A DNA stretch of 7,683 nt from Clostridia bacterium. GTDB taxonomy: Bacteria > Bacillota_A > Clostridia > Oscillospirales > CAG-272. Positions 1 to 6,016 of the stretch are shown here, one piece after another (the first letter of the stretch is position 1; each line of letters starts with the position of its first letter). The position numbers were made by a program, and so were the translations under genes. The notes below the pieces were generated by a model that saw only the letters and a list, made by a program, of their open reading frames with translations, was not told the origin of the DNA and made no database searches. Location: contig JAFTRB010000179.1 in the NCBI GenBank assembly GCA_017462445.1, positions 1 to 7,683 on the forward strand. The letters are read 5' to 3'.

Positions 1-13
1 AATGATAGCCCTC

Positions 14-42
14 TTGAAAATGCAATTTTATTGTGCTATACT
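14..42 (+). promoter_or_regulatory. Upstream promoter P1 of the PocR/AraC regulator gene
   Basis: The -35 box TTGAAA lies at 14-19 and the -10 box TATACT at 37-42, separated by 17 bases and preceded by an extended -10 TGC at 34-36. This is close to the housekeeping sigma-A consensus. Transcription would begin near 49, leaving a leader of about 155 bases before the regulator gene, with a hairpin at 85-107. The assignment rests on sequence match only. Confidence 0.6.
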
Positions 43-84
43 AAAATTAAAGCAGGGAGATGCTTGTGTAAAGTGCATAAAATT

Positions 85-107
85 CTCTCGCCATTTTTGG
101 CGTAGAG
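85..107 (+). other. Hairpin in the leader between the two promoters
   Basis: CTCTCGCC at 85-92 pairs with GGCG at 99-102 and AGAG at 104-107. The loop is ATTTTT and T103 is a single bulge. No T-run follows, so it does not look like a terminator. It would sit in the P1 transcript and just upstream of the P2 -35 box, so it could act as an RNA structure or as a DNA operator. No function can be assigned. Confidence 0.4.
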
Positions 108-113
108 CATCAC

Positions 114-142
114 TTTACCTAATTATAAAACAATGCTATAAT
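114..142 (+). promoter_or_regulatory. Proximal promoter P2 of the PocR/AraC regulator gene
   Basis: The -10 box is a perfect TATAAT at 137-142 with the extended element TGC at 134-136. The -35 is TTTACC at 114-119 (four of six consensus bases) with a 17-base spacer. Transcription would start near 149, giving a leader of about 55 bases. A 9-base inverted repeat (127-135 and 172-180) brackets the -10 and start region. Confidence 0.6.
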
Positions 143-180
143 AAAAATATAGCAGTATTTGTGCAAACAAACATTGTTTT
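127..180. promoter_or_regulatory. Inverted repeat around P2, possible operator
   Basis: AAAACAATG at 127-135 is the exact reverse complement of CATTGTTTT at 172-180. The arms are 36 bases apart and flank the -10 box and predicted start site of P2. The left arm lies upstream of the predicted start, so the symmetry would act in DNA rather than in the P2 RNA. It could be an autoregulatory site, but the evidence is symmetry alone. A 9-base pair in AT-rich DNA could be chance. Confidence 0.3.
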
Positions 181-203
181 TGGGAAATTAGAGGAAAAAT
201 ACA

Positions 204-1043
204 ATGAATATTCACTACAACGAGAGGGAAATTCAAAGAATGCTAAAATACATTCACGAATTTATCCGCACTCCGATTACCGTCTATGACGATAAATTCA
301 ATTACGTAACGGGCTATAGCTGGTTTCCCGAGCATTCAACGTCGGGGATTTGCAAATACTGCCAGGTGGTGCGCTCGAATGACGAAAATCCCGAAAGATG
401 TATGCTGTCTGACAGCGAGAGCTGCGCCAGATGTCAGGCATCGGGAAAAAGAGAATCCTATCTTTGCTATGCGGGGCTTTACGAAACGGTAATGCCAATC
501 CACTATCGAAATATGCTGCTTGGCTACATCATGTTTGGTGAATATCGGCTGGTGGGAGAAGGGATAGACATAGAGGACTATGCAAAAAGGCTTGGTGTTG
601 ACAGTGAGCGTCTTAAATCTGCGTACGAGGAGGTAAGCGTTCTTACACCGTCGCAGGTCGAGGCGGCATCCGAGCTGATTGCCGGCTGTAGCATACAGTT
701 TTGCGCAACCGATGCAATCTTCTATCGCGAAAATGAACGGGCAGAGTATATCAAGAGATATATAGATGATAACATCCATAAGGTTACCGTAGATGACGTA
801 TGCAACAGCTTCTTCATCAGCAGACGTCAGCTATACAACATATTTCGCTCCAACTACGGAAGCACTGTAAAGCAATATATACTAAATAAACGAATAGAAA
901 ACGCTAAGCATCTTTTGCTTACCTCGACGAAAACGGTAACCGAAATTGCCGAGGAGGTGGGTTTTGCCGACTATAACAACTTTATTCAGCGCTTCAAGCA
1001 GCTTATGGGCGTCACACCACAGGTGTGGAGAAAACGCAGTTAG
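204..1043 (+). CDS. AraC-family transcriptional regulator with PocR sensory domain
   Basis: This is a cytoplasmic DNA-binding regulator of 279 residues. Residues about 8-175 match the PocR-type sensory domain: ITVYDD near 25-30, a cysteine-rich stretch (C50, C53, C66, C74, C77, C88), then CYAGLYETVMPI and LGYIMFGEYR (106-115). Residues about 180-277 are a C-terminal AraC DNA-binding domain with two helix-turn-helix units (about 195-214 and 244-268) and the usual ending GVTPQVWRKR. The founding family member, PocR of Salmonella, activates propanediol and cobalamin genes in response to 1,2-propanediol. The ligand here is unknown. The ATG at 204 has AGAGG at 190-194, nine bases upstream. Two promoters and an inverted repeat precede the gene, which suggests tight or self-regulated expression. 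The small frame at 1109 probably shares its transcript. The domain call is firm; the regulon is not known. Confidence 0.92.
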   Translation: MNIHYNEREIQRMLKYIHEFIRTPITVYDDKFNYVTGYSWFPEHSTSGICKYCQVVRSNDENPERCMLSDSESCARCQASGKRESYLCYAGLYETVMPIHYRNMLLGYIMFGEYRLVGEGIDIEDYAKRLGVDSERLKSAYEEVSVLTPSQVEAASELIAGCSIQFCATDAIFYRENERAEYIKRYIDDNIHKVTVDDVCNSFFISRRQLYNIFRSNYGSTVKQYILNKRIENAKHLLLTSTKTVTEIAEEVGFADYNNFIQRFKQLMGVTPQVWRKRS

Positions 1044-1108
1044 GGCATATTAATGATATACACTGCTCGGTTTACGAAACGACGTAAAAACTTTATTGGA
1101 GGTTTATG

Positions 1109-1299
1109 ATGGAAGAAAGCAAAAGAAGATCCCCACGCTTGACGATGGAGATTTTCAAGTAAAGAGCATTTTCAATATCGACGAAATAATCGGCTCGGAT
1201 GAGGACCTTTGCACCGCGCATTACTCGGCTCCGAACATAGAATATAACTACGGATATAACTACATAGGGGTATGTAGCGAGAATTACATTTGGGGCTAA
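1109..1299 (+). CDS. Small acidic Tyr-rich protein gene with apparent one-base frameshift
   Basis: I do not recognise this family. A good ribosome site (GGAGG, 1098-1102) leads to two ATGs at 1106 and 1109, the second ideally spaced. That frame stops at about 1160 after only 17-18 codons. The frame shifted by -1 continues open to 1299 and looks coding: acidic segments such as FNIDEIIGSDED, then a tyrosine-rich end containing NYGYNY and a final NYIWG. One extra A in the AAAA run near 1120, or one extra C in the CCCC run near 1131, would join them into a protein of about 63 residues starting MEESK. The alternative in-frame TTG start at 1096 has no ribosome site of its own. It lies 65 bases after the regulator gene with no terminator between, so it is probably co-transcribed. 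It may be a sequencing or assembly error, a recent mutation, or a chance frame. Confidence 0.45.
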
Positions 1300-1345
1300 T
1301 ACACACAAGCACAGGACGAATCAGCATAACGGTTGAGGATTAGTC

Positions 1346-1385
1346 AAAAAAGACAAAGGCACCGCCTGGTGGCGGTGCCTTTGTC
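1346..1385 (-). terminator. Strong intrinsic terminator of the NIF3 gene unit
   Basis: GACAAAGGCACCGCC (1352-1366) pairs perfectly over 15 bases with 1371-1385 around a TGGT loop. The A-run at 1346-1351 becomes a U-run directly after the stem on the minus strand, the classic form for transcription ending from the right. It lies about 93 bases past the NIF3 stop codon. The hairpin may also hinder plus-strand transcription from the regulator, but no T-run follows on that side. Confidence 0.85.
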
Positions 1386-1477
1386 GCAAATATGAGTATG
1401 CGTATTAGGTTTGTCGGAGCATTAAAGCAATCCTTTTAAGCTCTTTCGCATCTGAAAGCCGCTGTTTTTACTCCACT

Positions 1478-2260
1478 CTAATCTATGTATGAATACAGCT
1501 CGCCGCAATCAAAATAGGCAGAGATTATACCGTCCTCACCCATTTCTGCGTTTATCCTGTCTGCTAAATCTGCCATAGCATCCTTCTCACTACCTGCGTG
1601 ACCCAGGACTATTATAGATTTCTGCATTCCAAGCTCTGCCATATCACGAATCGGCTCACCGCAATACCACTCGCAAAGCTCGCCCGCTACCGTGAGGTCG
1701 ATATCGTTGTGCAGCATATCGGTAAACACCGACATTGCTCTCTGCCCAAGCTGGATGCCGATTTTCTTAACCTCGCCATCCCTGCGGCCAATTATGCGCG
1801 GCTCTCTGATGCCAAAGCCAGCCCTGATATCCTTTGCAATTTCAAGAGGGGTTTTGGGGGTTTTGAGAGTAAAGATAAATTTGCCATCGAACTCGCCCTC
1901 CCAGTTCATTCTTTTGATAAGAGCAAGGCTGACATAGTCAATATCGCCATAGTGGGGAGAATCATGCCAGCGAAGGACCACTGTTTCCGACTGCTCCAGC
2001 AGCTCGCGCTTGTAGCGATAGGGCGCGGCATCGATATATTCCTCCGAGTCACCGCGGAAGGAGGGCTCATGGGTGATTATCATCTCGGCACCCCATTCAA
2101 GAGCGGCGCGAAGGACGCTCGGTGTTATAACCATACAGGTAGCAACGCGAGTTACCTCCCTTTCGCCATCTCCCATATATATTCGGTCAACCGTCTTGCC
2201 GAGGTCGACATATTCGTGCAATAGAATTCTATCCGCTATTTCTCTTGCCTTCATCTTCAT
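1478..2260 (-). CDS. NIF3/DUF34-family dinuclear-metal protein
   Basis: The 260-residue protein matches the NIF3 family, whose members form cytoplasmic toroidal hexamers with a two-metal site and often carry the name GTP cyclohydrolase 1 type 2 homolog. The physiological reaction is unsettled. Visible landmarks are WGAEMIITHEP (H64, E65), LRWHDSPH (H99-H103) and VLGHAGSEKD (H221, E225). Classical members have HH in the first motif and an Asp four residues after the second-motif His. Here these are HE and H103, a pattern I recall from a clostridial and bacilli subfamily, so it is probably active rather than decayed. The first ATG overlaps the upstream stop as ATGA. The ribosome site GGGGAG (2262-2267 on the other strand) sits only one base from it but seven bases from the Met at codon 3 (2254), so translation may begin at either. 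The gene is co-transcribed with the small membrane protein gene and ends at the 1346-1385 terminator. Confidence 0.87.
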   Translation of the reverse strand: MKMKAREIADRILLHEYVDLGKTVDRIYMGDGEREVTRVATCMVITPSVLRAALEWGAEMIITHEPSFRGDSEEYIDAAPYRYKRELLEQSETVVLRWHDSPHYGDIDYVSLALIKRMNWEGEFDGKFIFTLKTPKTPLEIAKDIRAGFGIREPRIIGRRDGEVKKIGIQLGQRAMSVFTDMLHNDIDLTVAGELCEWYCGEPIRDMAELGMQKSIIVLGHAGSEKDAMADLADRINAEMGEDGIISAYFDCGELYSYID

Positions 2261-2583
2261 TCTCCCCTTCTCTTTTTAGAAAAGAAAACATAGCCTATCA
2301 AGCAGATTAAACCTAAGACGGCCACCGCAATAATGACTATCACAACCACAAGCCCGACACTACCGCTTCCGCCATCTTCGGTGGGGGGCGTGTTGGGATT
2401 TTGCTCGGGTACACTGCCATCCTCGGGGTTGATCTCCGAGCCTGCTGAGCCTATTGGTATCTCGGGCAGATCGGTGTTGTTTGCGCCGGCAGTGAGCATA
2501 AGTGCGGGTGCAAGAAGCATAAGAACCAAAGCAAAAGACAGCAGCCTCACGCAGATATTTTTTCCAATTGATTTATTAAACAT
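2257..2583 (-). CDS. Small membrane protein with signal peptide and C-terminal anchor
   Basis: No known family is recognised. The 108-residue protein has a clear plan. Residues 1-34 are a signal peptide with basic start, hydrophobic core (LLSFALVLMLLAPALML) and an AGA site for cleavage after residue 34. Residues 35-75 are an acidic, Pro/Gly/Ser-rich linker. Residues about 76-101 form a strongly hydrophobic membrane helix, and the end is SKKRRGE. This predicts a short extracellular stalk held by one helix with a positive tail inside the cell. The ATG at 2583 has AGGAG at 2589-2593, five bases away. Its stop overlaps the NIF3 start by four bases, implying coupled translation. It resembles the stalk and anchor of a surface protein without a large exported domain, so it may be a remnant, a small accessory membrane protein, or a complete unknown. 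Confidence 0.75.
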   Translation of the reverse strand: MFNKSIGKNICVRLLSFALVLMLLAPALMLTAGANNTDLPEIPIGSAGSEINPEDGSVPEQNPNTPPTEDGGSGSVGLVVVIVIIAVAVLGLICLIGYVFFSKKRRGE

Positions 2584-2612
2584 AAAGACTCCTTACGGCA
2601 GTAGCCATATCT

Positions 2613-2641
2613 ATTTTACCAAACCGGAGCAAAAAAATAAA
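2613..2641 (-). promoter_or_regulatory. Promoter of the membrane protein/NIF3 unit
   Basis: Read on the minus strand, a -10 TAAAAT (2613-2618) has an extended TGG before it. A weak -35, TTTATT (2636-2641), stands 17 bases upstream. It lies 30 bases before the 2583 start codon and diverges from the fucosidase promoter. The weak -35 makes the call moderate. Confidence 0.4.
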
Positions 2642-2679
2642 GGGGTTATATAAAAATATTCAAAATAACACCGTATATC

Positions 2680-2708
2680 TTGCAAATGAAGTGATAATAT
2701 GATATACT
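2680..2708 (+). promoter_or_regulatory. Promoter of the fucosidase gene
   Basis: TTGCAA at 2680-2685 and TATACT at 2703-2708 are separated by 17 bases, with a TGA extended element at 2700-2702. The predicted start near 2715 leaves a leader of only about 15 bases, with the ribosome site immediately at its front. The intergenic region 2584-2729 holds this promoter and the divergent one. I saw no cre-like or other clear operator. Confidence 0.5.
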
Positions 2709-2729
2709 GAAGCAAAAAAGGAGATAACC

Positions 2730-3932
2730 ATGACGCACGAAAACAAGTTTGGAATGTTTATTCATTGGGGGCTTTACTCGATCCCCGCAGTACACGAGCA
2801 GGTGATTGCCAGGTACGATATTCCTAACGGGGAGTATGAAAAATATGCCCTGGAGTTCAATCCCACCGAATATGATCCTGAGGATTGGGTGCTGCTGGCG
2901 AAGAGGGCCGGAATGAAGTATATTTGCTTCACAACCAAGCACCACGACGGCTTCTGTATGTGGGATACAAAATACACCGACTATAATATTATGAATACTC
3001 CCTACGGCAGGGATGTGCTTAAAATGCTGGCAGATGCCTGTCAAAAGCACGGAATGCTACTTTCGCTCTATTACTCCAACCCCGATTGGCACCACGAATA
3101 CGGCTTTAACCCCTCATCTACCCATCAGTGGAAGTCGGTTAACAAAGAGGGCGAGCATAACACGGAAAAATACCGCGAATTCGTAAAAAATCAGATAAGA
3201 GAGCTGTTGACAAATTACGGCCCGATATACACCTTCTTCTGGGATATTCCACCGAAGATTTATGACCCATCTCTGAACGAGCTTGTAAGAGAGCTGCAGC
3301 CCGGGATCTTCATAAATGACAGGGGCTGGAGCGAGGGAGACTTCTCTACCCCCGAGCGAGAGCTTTCGGTTATTGAGGGGAAGCGCTTTGAGAGAATGAC
3401 CGAGGCCTGCAACTCGGTGGGAGAGCAGAGCTGGGGATATCGCGAGGGAGAGGACTTTCACACTGTGCGCTATCTTACAGGCTCAATTGACCGTATCATG
3501 GCTATGGGTGGCAGTTATCTGCTTAATGTCGGCCCCGACAGCCTTGGCAGAATAAGGGGCAAATACCGTGAGCTTGTCGAAAGAGTGGGCGACTGGTACA
3601 CTCGCCTCCGCGGAGCTACCGAGTGCCACGAAAAGGATAGCACAGAATACAAAATCAAATACAACGAGTTCATTGCAACACGCAAGAATGGAAAGACTTA
3701 TTTACATTTTTATAACGGCCTTGCATCCGGCGCCATACTTATTTCCAACCCTCCGAGCGAGCCTGAAAAGGTTGTTTTACTTAACACGGGTGCCACTCTT
3801 AATGCCCGAATAGAGAAATGCCCCGATGGCTTCAGCTTCCACACAGGCATATCTGCAGAGGCGTTGCGTATAAGCGGTATTCCCGCGGACGATCTAGCGC
3901 ATGAGGCGATAGTTGTCGAGATAAGCTGGTGA
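2730..3932 (+). CDS. Alpha-L-fucosidase, glycoside hydrolase family 29
   Basis: This enzyme should remove alpha-linked L-fucose from glycans with retention of configuration. Family signatures run in order: FGMFIHWGLYSIP (7-19), AGMKYICFTTKHHDGFCMWD (60-79), YYSNPDWHH (114-122), the nucleophile region YTFFWDIPP with likely nucleophile D172, NDRGWSEGDFSTPE (196-209), SWGY (234-237) and GGSYLLNVGPD (260-270). Residues from about 300 form the C-terminal beta-sandwich. The usual WFDG around the nucleophile reads FWDI here, with the Asp kept. At 400 residues it is shorter than many family members, and it has no signal peptide, so it should act in the cytoplasm on imported oligosaccharides. The start has AAGGAG at 2718-2723, six bases from ATG. 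The downstream gene may share the transcript because no terminator separates them. Substrate linkage cannot be told from sequence. Confidence 0.93.
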   Translation: MTHENKFGMFIHWGLYSIPAVHEQVIARYDIPNGEYEKYALEFNPTEYDPEDWVLLAKRAGMKYICFTTKHHDGFCMWDTKYTDYNIMNTPYGRDVLKMLADACQKHGMLLSLYYSNPDWHHEYGFNPSSTHQWKSVNKEGEHNTEKYREFVKNQIRELLTNYGPIYTFFWDIPPKIYDPSLNELVRELQPGIFINDRGWSEGDFSTPERELSVIEGKRFERMTEACNSVGEQSWGYREGEDFHTVRYLTGSIDRIMAMGGSYLLNVGPDSLGRIRGKYRELVERVGDWYTRLRGATECHEKDSTEYKIKYNEFIATRKNGKTYLHFYNGLASGAILISNPPSEPEKVVLLNTGATLNARIEKCPDGFSFHTGISAEALRISGIPADDLAHEAIVVEISW

Positions 3933-4030
3933 GAGGTTGTCTTGCGTTATAAGAAGACCGGCCCAGATTATTGAAGCAACTACCCCGATGGCTTTCTTAT
4001 TACATACCAAGGCTATAAAAGGAGACAGTT

Positions 4031-4981
4031 ATGAAGATACTGAAAATTGTAGGGAAAATCGCCCTTATTACGCTGTGCGCAATCCTTGCGCTGGTGCTGC
4101 TTGTATGGGGCGGACTTAACATTGCCAAGTTTATTATCTACGGAGAATATTACTCTATCAAGGCGGATATCTGCATAAATCCCGGGCTTAACGATGGCTT
4201 TGTCTGCCAGGGCGTTGCGGTCAGCGAGGAGAACGAGACTATTATTGTTGCAGGATATATGACAGACAAGAGTAATTCAAGAATATATATCACCAACGAG
4301 AAGAACGAGGATAGGTTCGTTTATCTGACCAGAGGCGGAGAAAAGTACACAGGTCACGCAGGCGGCGTGGCAATTACAGGGAGCAATGTATATCTGGCAA
4401 ATGGAAGCAAGATCTACACCTTCCCGCTCTCCGAGCTGCTTAATGCAGAGAATGGCGACACCGTTGACATTGGCGAGGGAACGAAGGTGAACAACAACGC
4501 CTCCTTCGTATTTACAAACGAGGAATATCTCTATGTTGGTGAATTCAGCGATACTGCCAACGGATATGATACCGACCACAAAATTGAGACGAGCGACGGA
4601 GAATATCTGGCGATTATAACAAGATATGCAATTAACGACCTCTCCACACCCACAAAAATTTATGCGGTGAGGGATTATGTGCAGGGCGTTTGCTTCACCC
4701 CCGACGGGCAGGTCGTGCTATCAACCTCCTACGGTCTTAACGACTCTACCTACTATGTTTACGATGAGGCGGAGGCGACCGACAGCGGAGAGATGCTTGA
4801 CGGAGCGCCCGTATATCACCTGACAAGCCCCAGCCGTATTGTAAAGGGGCCCGCCATGAGCGAGGATATGGATTGGTATAACGGAAGAGTTATCACCCTC
4901 TCCGAGTCTGCCTCCAACAAATATATCTACGGCAAATTCTTCTTTGCTAACAAGATCGTCGGACTTGATTTTTCTGAATAA
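4031..4981 (+). CDS. Membrane-anchored protein, probable extracellular beta-propeller
   Basis: No named family is recognised. The 316-residue protein starts with a short basic end (MKILKIVGK) and a hydrophobic helix at about 9-36 without a clear cleavage site, so it is likely a membrane-anchored protein with its bulk outside. The rest contains repeating strand patterns resembling propeller blades: CQGVAVSEENETIIVAGYM (59-77), HAGGVAITGSNVYLANGSKIY (109-129), ASFVFTNEEYLYVGEF (157-172), VQGVCFTPDGQVVLSTSY (217-234) and WYNGRVITLSES (282-293). Each has a small-residue turn, a buried GV or VF strand and a following strand. The GGAG ribosome site at 4021-4024 is six bases from ATG. The 98-base gap after the fucosidase holds only a small hairpin without a T-run, so co-transcription is plausible. 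It could sense or bind a ligand at the surface, but nothing in the sequence fixes a role. The fold call is inference. Confidence 0.72.
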   Translation: MKILKIVGKIALITLCAILALVLLVWGGLNIAKFIIYGEYYSIKADICINPGLNDGFVCQGVAVSEENETIIVAGYMTDKSNSRIYITNEKNEDRFVYLTRGGEKYTGHAGGVAITGSNVYLANGSKIYTFPLSELLNAENGDTVDIGEGTKVNNNASFVFTNEEYLYVGEFSDTANGYDTDHKIETSDGEYLAIITRYAINDLSTPTKIYAVRDYVQGVCFTPDGQVVLSTSYGLNDSTYYVYDEAEATDSGEMLDGAPVYHLTSPSRIVKGPAMSEDMDWYNGRVITLSESASNKYIYGKFFFANKIVGLDFSE

Positions 4982-5122
4982 AGATACCCCTCGGGGAACT
5001 TATTGTTTCCGTCAATGCTGATATAGAAGATATTTTTCGAAAAAAGCCTGTCATTATTCACAAAAATCGCATATGGCGTTGTATACTATTAACAAATAAT
5101 TTATGAAAATTGTTTTTTATAC

Positions 5123-5151
5123 TTGTAATTAAATTCTCGCAGTGCTATAAT
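5123..5151 (+). promoter_or_regulatory. Promoter of the PHP-domain gene
   Basis: TTGTAA at 5123-5128 and a perfect TATAAT at 5146-5151 have a 17-base spacer and an extended TGC at 5143-5145. The string TGCTATAAT is the same as in P2 at 134-142. Transcription would begin near 5158, about 20 bases before the start codon. The rest of the 4982-5178 gap is AT-rich and shows no terminator of quality. Confidence 0.7.
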
Positions 5152-5178
5152 GTTATAAAAGTAATTTGGGAGAAAAAA

Positions 5179-5880
5179 ATGGCAGAATACAGATACGAAA
5201 TGCACATACATACAAGCCCCTGCAGCGCTGGAGGCTCGGACATACGCGACCACATACGGGTGCTTAAGGAGCGCGGCTTCAGCGGAATGGTGGTTACTAA
5301 CCACTTCTATTACGGAGACACGCGGATAGACCGCGATTTGCCCTGGGAGGAGTTTGTGGACGCATACAGACAGGACTATCTCTATGGACTTGAATATGCA
5401 AAAGAGGTTGACTTCGATTTACTGTTTGGTCTTGAGGAGCATACAGGAAACGGGCAGGAGGTTCTGCTCTACGGAATTACCCCGGAGCTTATTGCAGCTC
5501 ATCCCGAGCTGAAGATGGCAAGCGCGGAGAAATACGCGGAGGTTGTCCATTCCGCAGGCGGATTGATTTATCAGGCGCACCCCTACCGAGCCAGGAGCTA
5601 CGTTATTTCCCCATACCCGTTGGATTGCCTTGATATGCTCGACGGAATTGAGGTATATAATGCGGGCAACGACGAGGAGTGGAACGAGAGCGCAAAAAGG
5701 CTGGCAGAGGAAAAGGGGCTACGCTGTACCGCAGGCTCTGACGGGCACCACACCGACACTGCCGGAAGAGCGGGAATTGTTACAAGCGAGAGAATCAGAA
5801 CAAACGAGGACCTGGTAAGGATATTATCGGGTGGTGAATATGCGATATTCGTTAACACCGAATACACCTTCCCCAACTAA
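5179..5880 (+). CDS. PHP-domain metal-dependent phosphoesterase
   Basis: This 233-residue cytoplasmic protein is a single PHP domain, a fold that hydrolyses phosphoesters with a cluster of bound metals. Expected ligands are present: MHIHT (H9, H11), TNH (N41, H42), GLEEH (E86), QAHP (H134) and GSDGH (D188, H190). The set is complete, so it should be catalytic. The substrate is unknown; relatives include histidinol-phosphatase-like and nucleotide or sugar phosphate phosphatases. The frame extends upstream to a TTG at 5110, but the ATG at 5179 is preferred: GGGAG at 5168-5172 is six bases away, homology to PHP proteins begins there, and the promoter start falls downstream of 5110. The gene forms a single-gene unit with its own promoter and terminator. 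Confidence 0.9.
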   Translation: MAEYRYEMHIHTSPCSAGGSDIRDHIRVLKERGFSGMVVTNHFYYGDTRIDRDLPWEEFVDAYRQDYLYGLEYAKEVDFDLLFGLEEHTGNGQEVLLYGITPELIAAHPELKMASAEKYAEVVHSAGGLIYQAHPYRARSYVISPYPLDCLDMLDGIEVYNAGNDEEWNESAKRLAEEKGLRCTAGSDGHHTDTAGRAGIVTSERIRTNEDLVRILSGGEYAIFVNTEYTFPN

Positions 5881-5884
5881 TATT

Positions 5885-5914
5885 AGCGGCTCGGCGTTGA
5901 TGCCGAGCCGTTTT
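5885..5914 (+). terminator. Intrinsic terminator of the PHP gene
   Basis: CGGCTCGGC (5887-5895) pairs perfectly with GCCGAGCCG (5902-5910) around a six-base loop, followed by TTTT (5911-5914). It starts within ten bases of the stop codon. Confidence 0.88.
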
Positions 5915-6016
5915 GTATACTATTGTTTGCATTTCCCCAAAATAGAGGAGTCAGTCTGCCGTTTTTCTTAACACGGGGTGCGGTGTAAAGCTAAATCAAT
6001 CCTTTTTTATGAAGAT

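Larger units (their letters stand above)
34..155 (+). repeat. Duplicated promoter segment, copies 100 bases apart
   Basis: Bases 34-55 and 134-155 match at 19 of 22 positions with an exact offset of 100. Both copies begin with TGCTATA and end with AGCAG. A further near-match (TTGTG, one variable base, AAA) follows at 64-72 and 159-167. Each copy contains the -10 box of one promoter, so this is either a tandem duplication of a promoter or operator, or two selected binding sites for the same regulator. Confidence 0.6.

Noticed and set aside
336..779. Long minus-strand frame opposite the regulator gene
   Set aside because: It is a shadow of the well-supported PocR/AraC gene and lacks a ribosome site and family features.
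1417..1443. Imperfect hairpin between the terminator and the NIF3 stop
   Set aside because: It needs two mismatches and has only a TTT after it; the 1346-1385 hairpin is a far better terminator.
3939..3958. GTCTT/AAGAC hairpin after the fucosidase stop
   Set aside because: Five pairs with a ten-base loop and no T-run; not a credible terminator.
4988..4997. CCCCTCGGGG as a terminator after the propeller-like gene
   Set aside because: Only three pairs are possible and no T-run follows directly.
5033..5044. Palindrome TTTTTCGAAAAA
   Set aside because: It has no loop and only A/T pairs flanking CG; this is expected in AT-rich spacer DNA.
5110..5178. Upstream TTG extension of the PHP protein by 23 codons
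   Set aside because: It crosses the promoter and predicted start site, has no ribosome site, and the PHP homology begins at the ATG at 5179.
5079..5924. 12-base repeat TTGTATACTATT at 5079-5090 and 5913-5924 flanking the PHP gene
   Set aside because: A 12-base match is expected about once or twice by chance in a window of this size, and neither copy has a usable -35 box.
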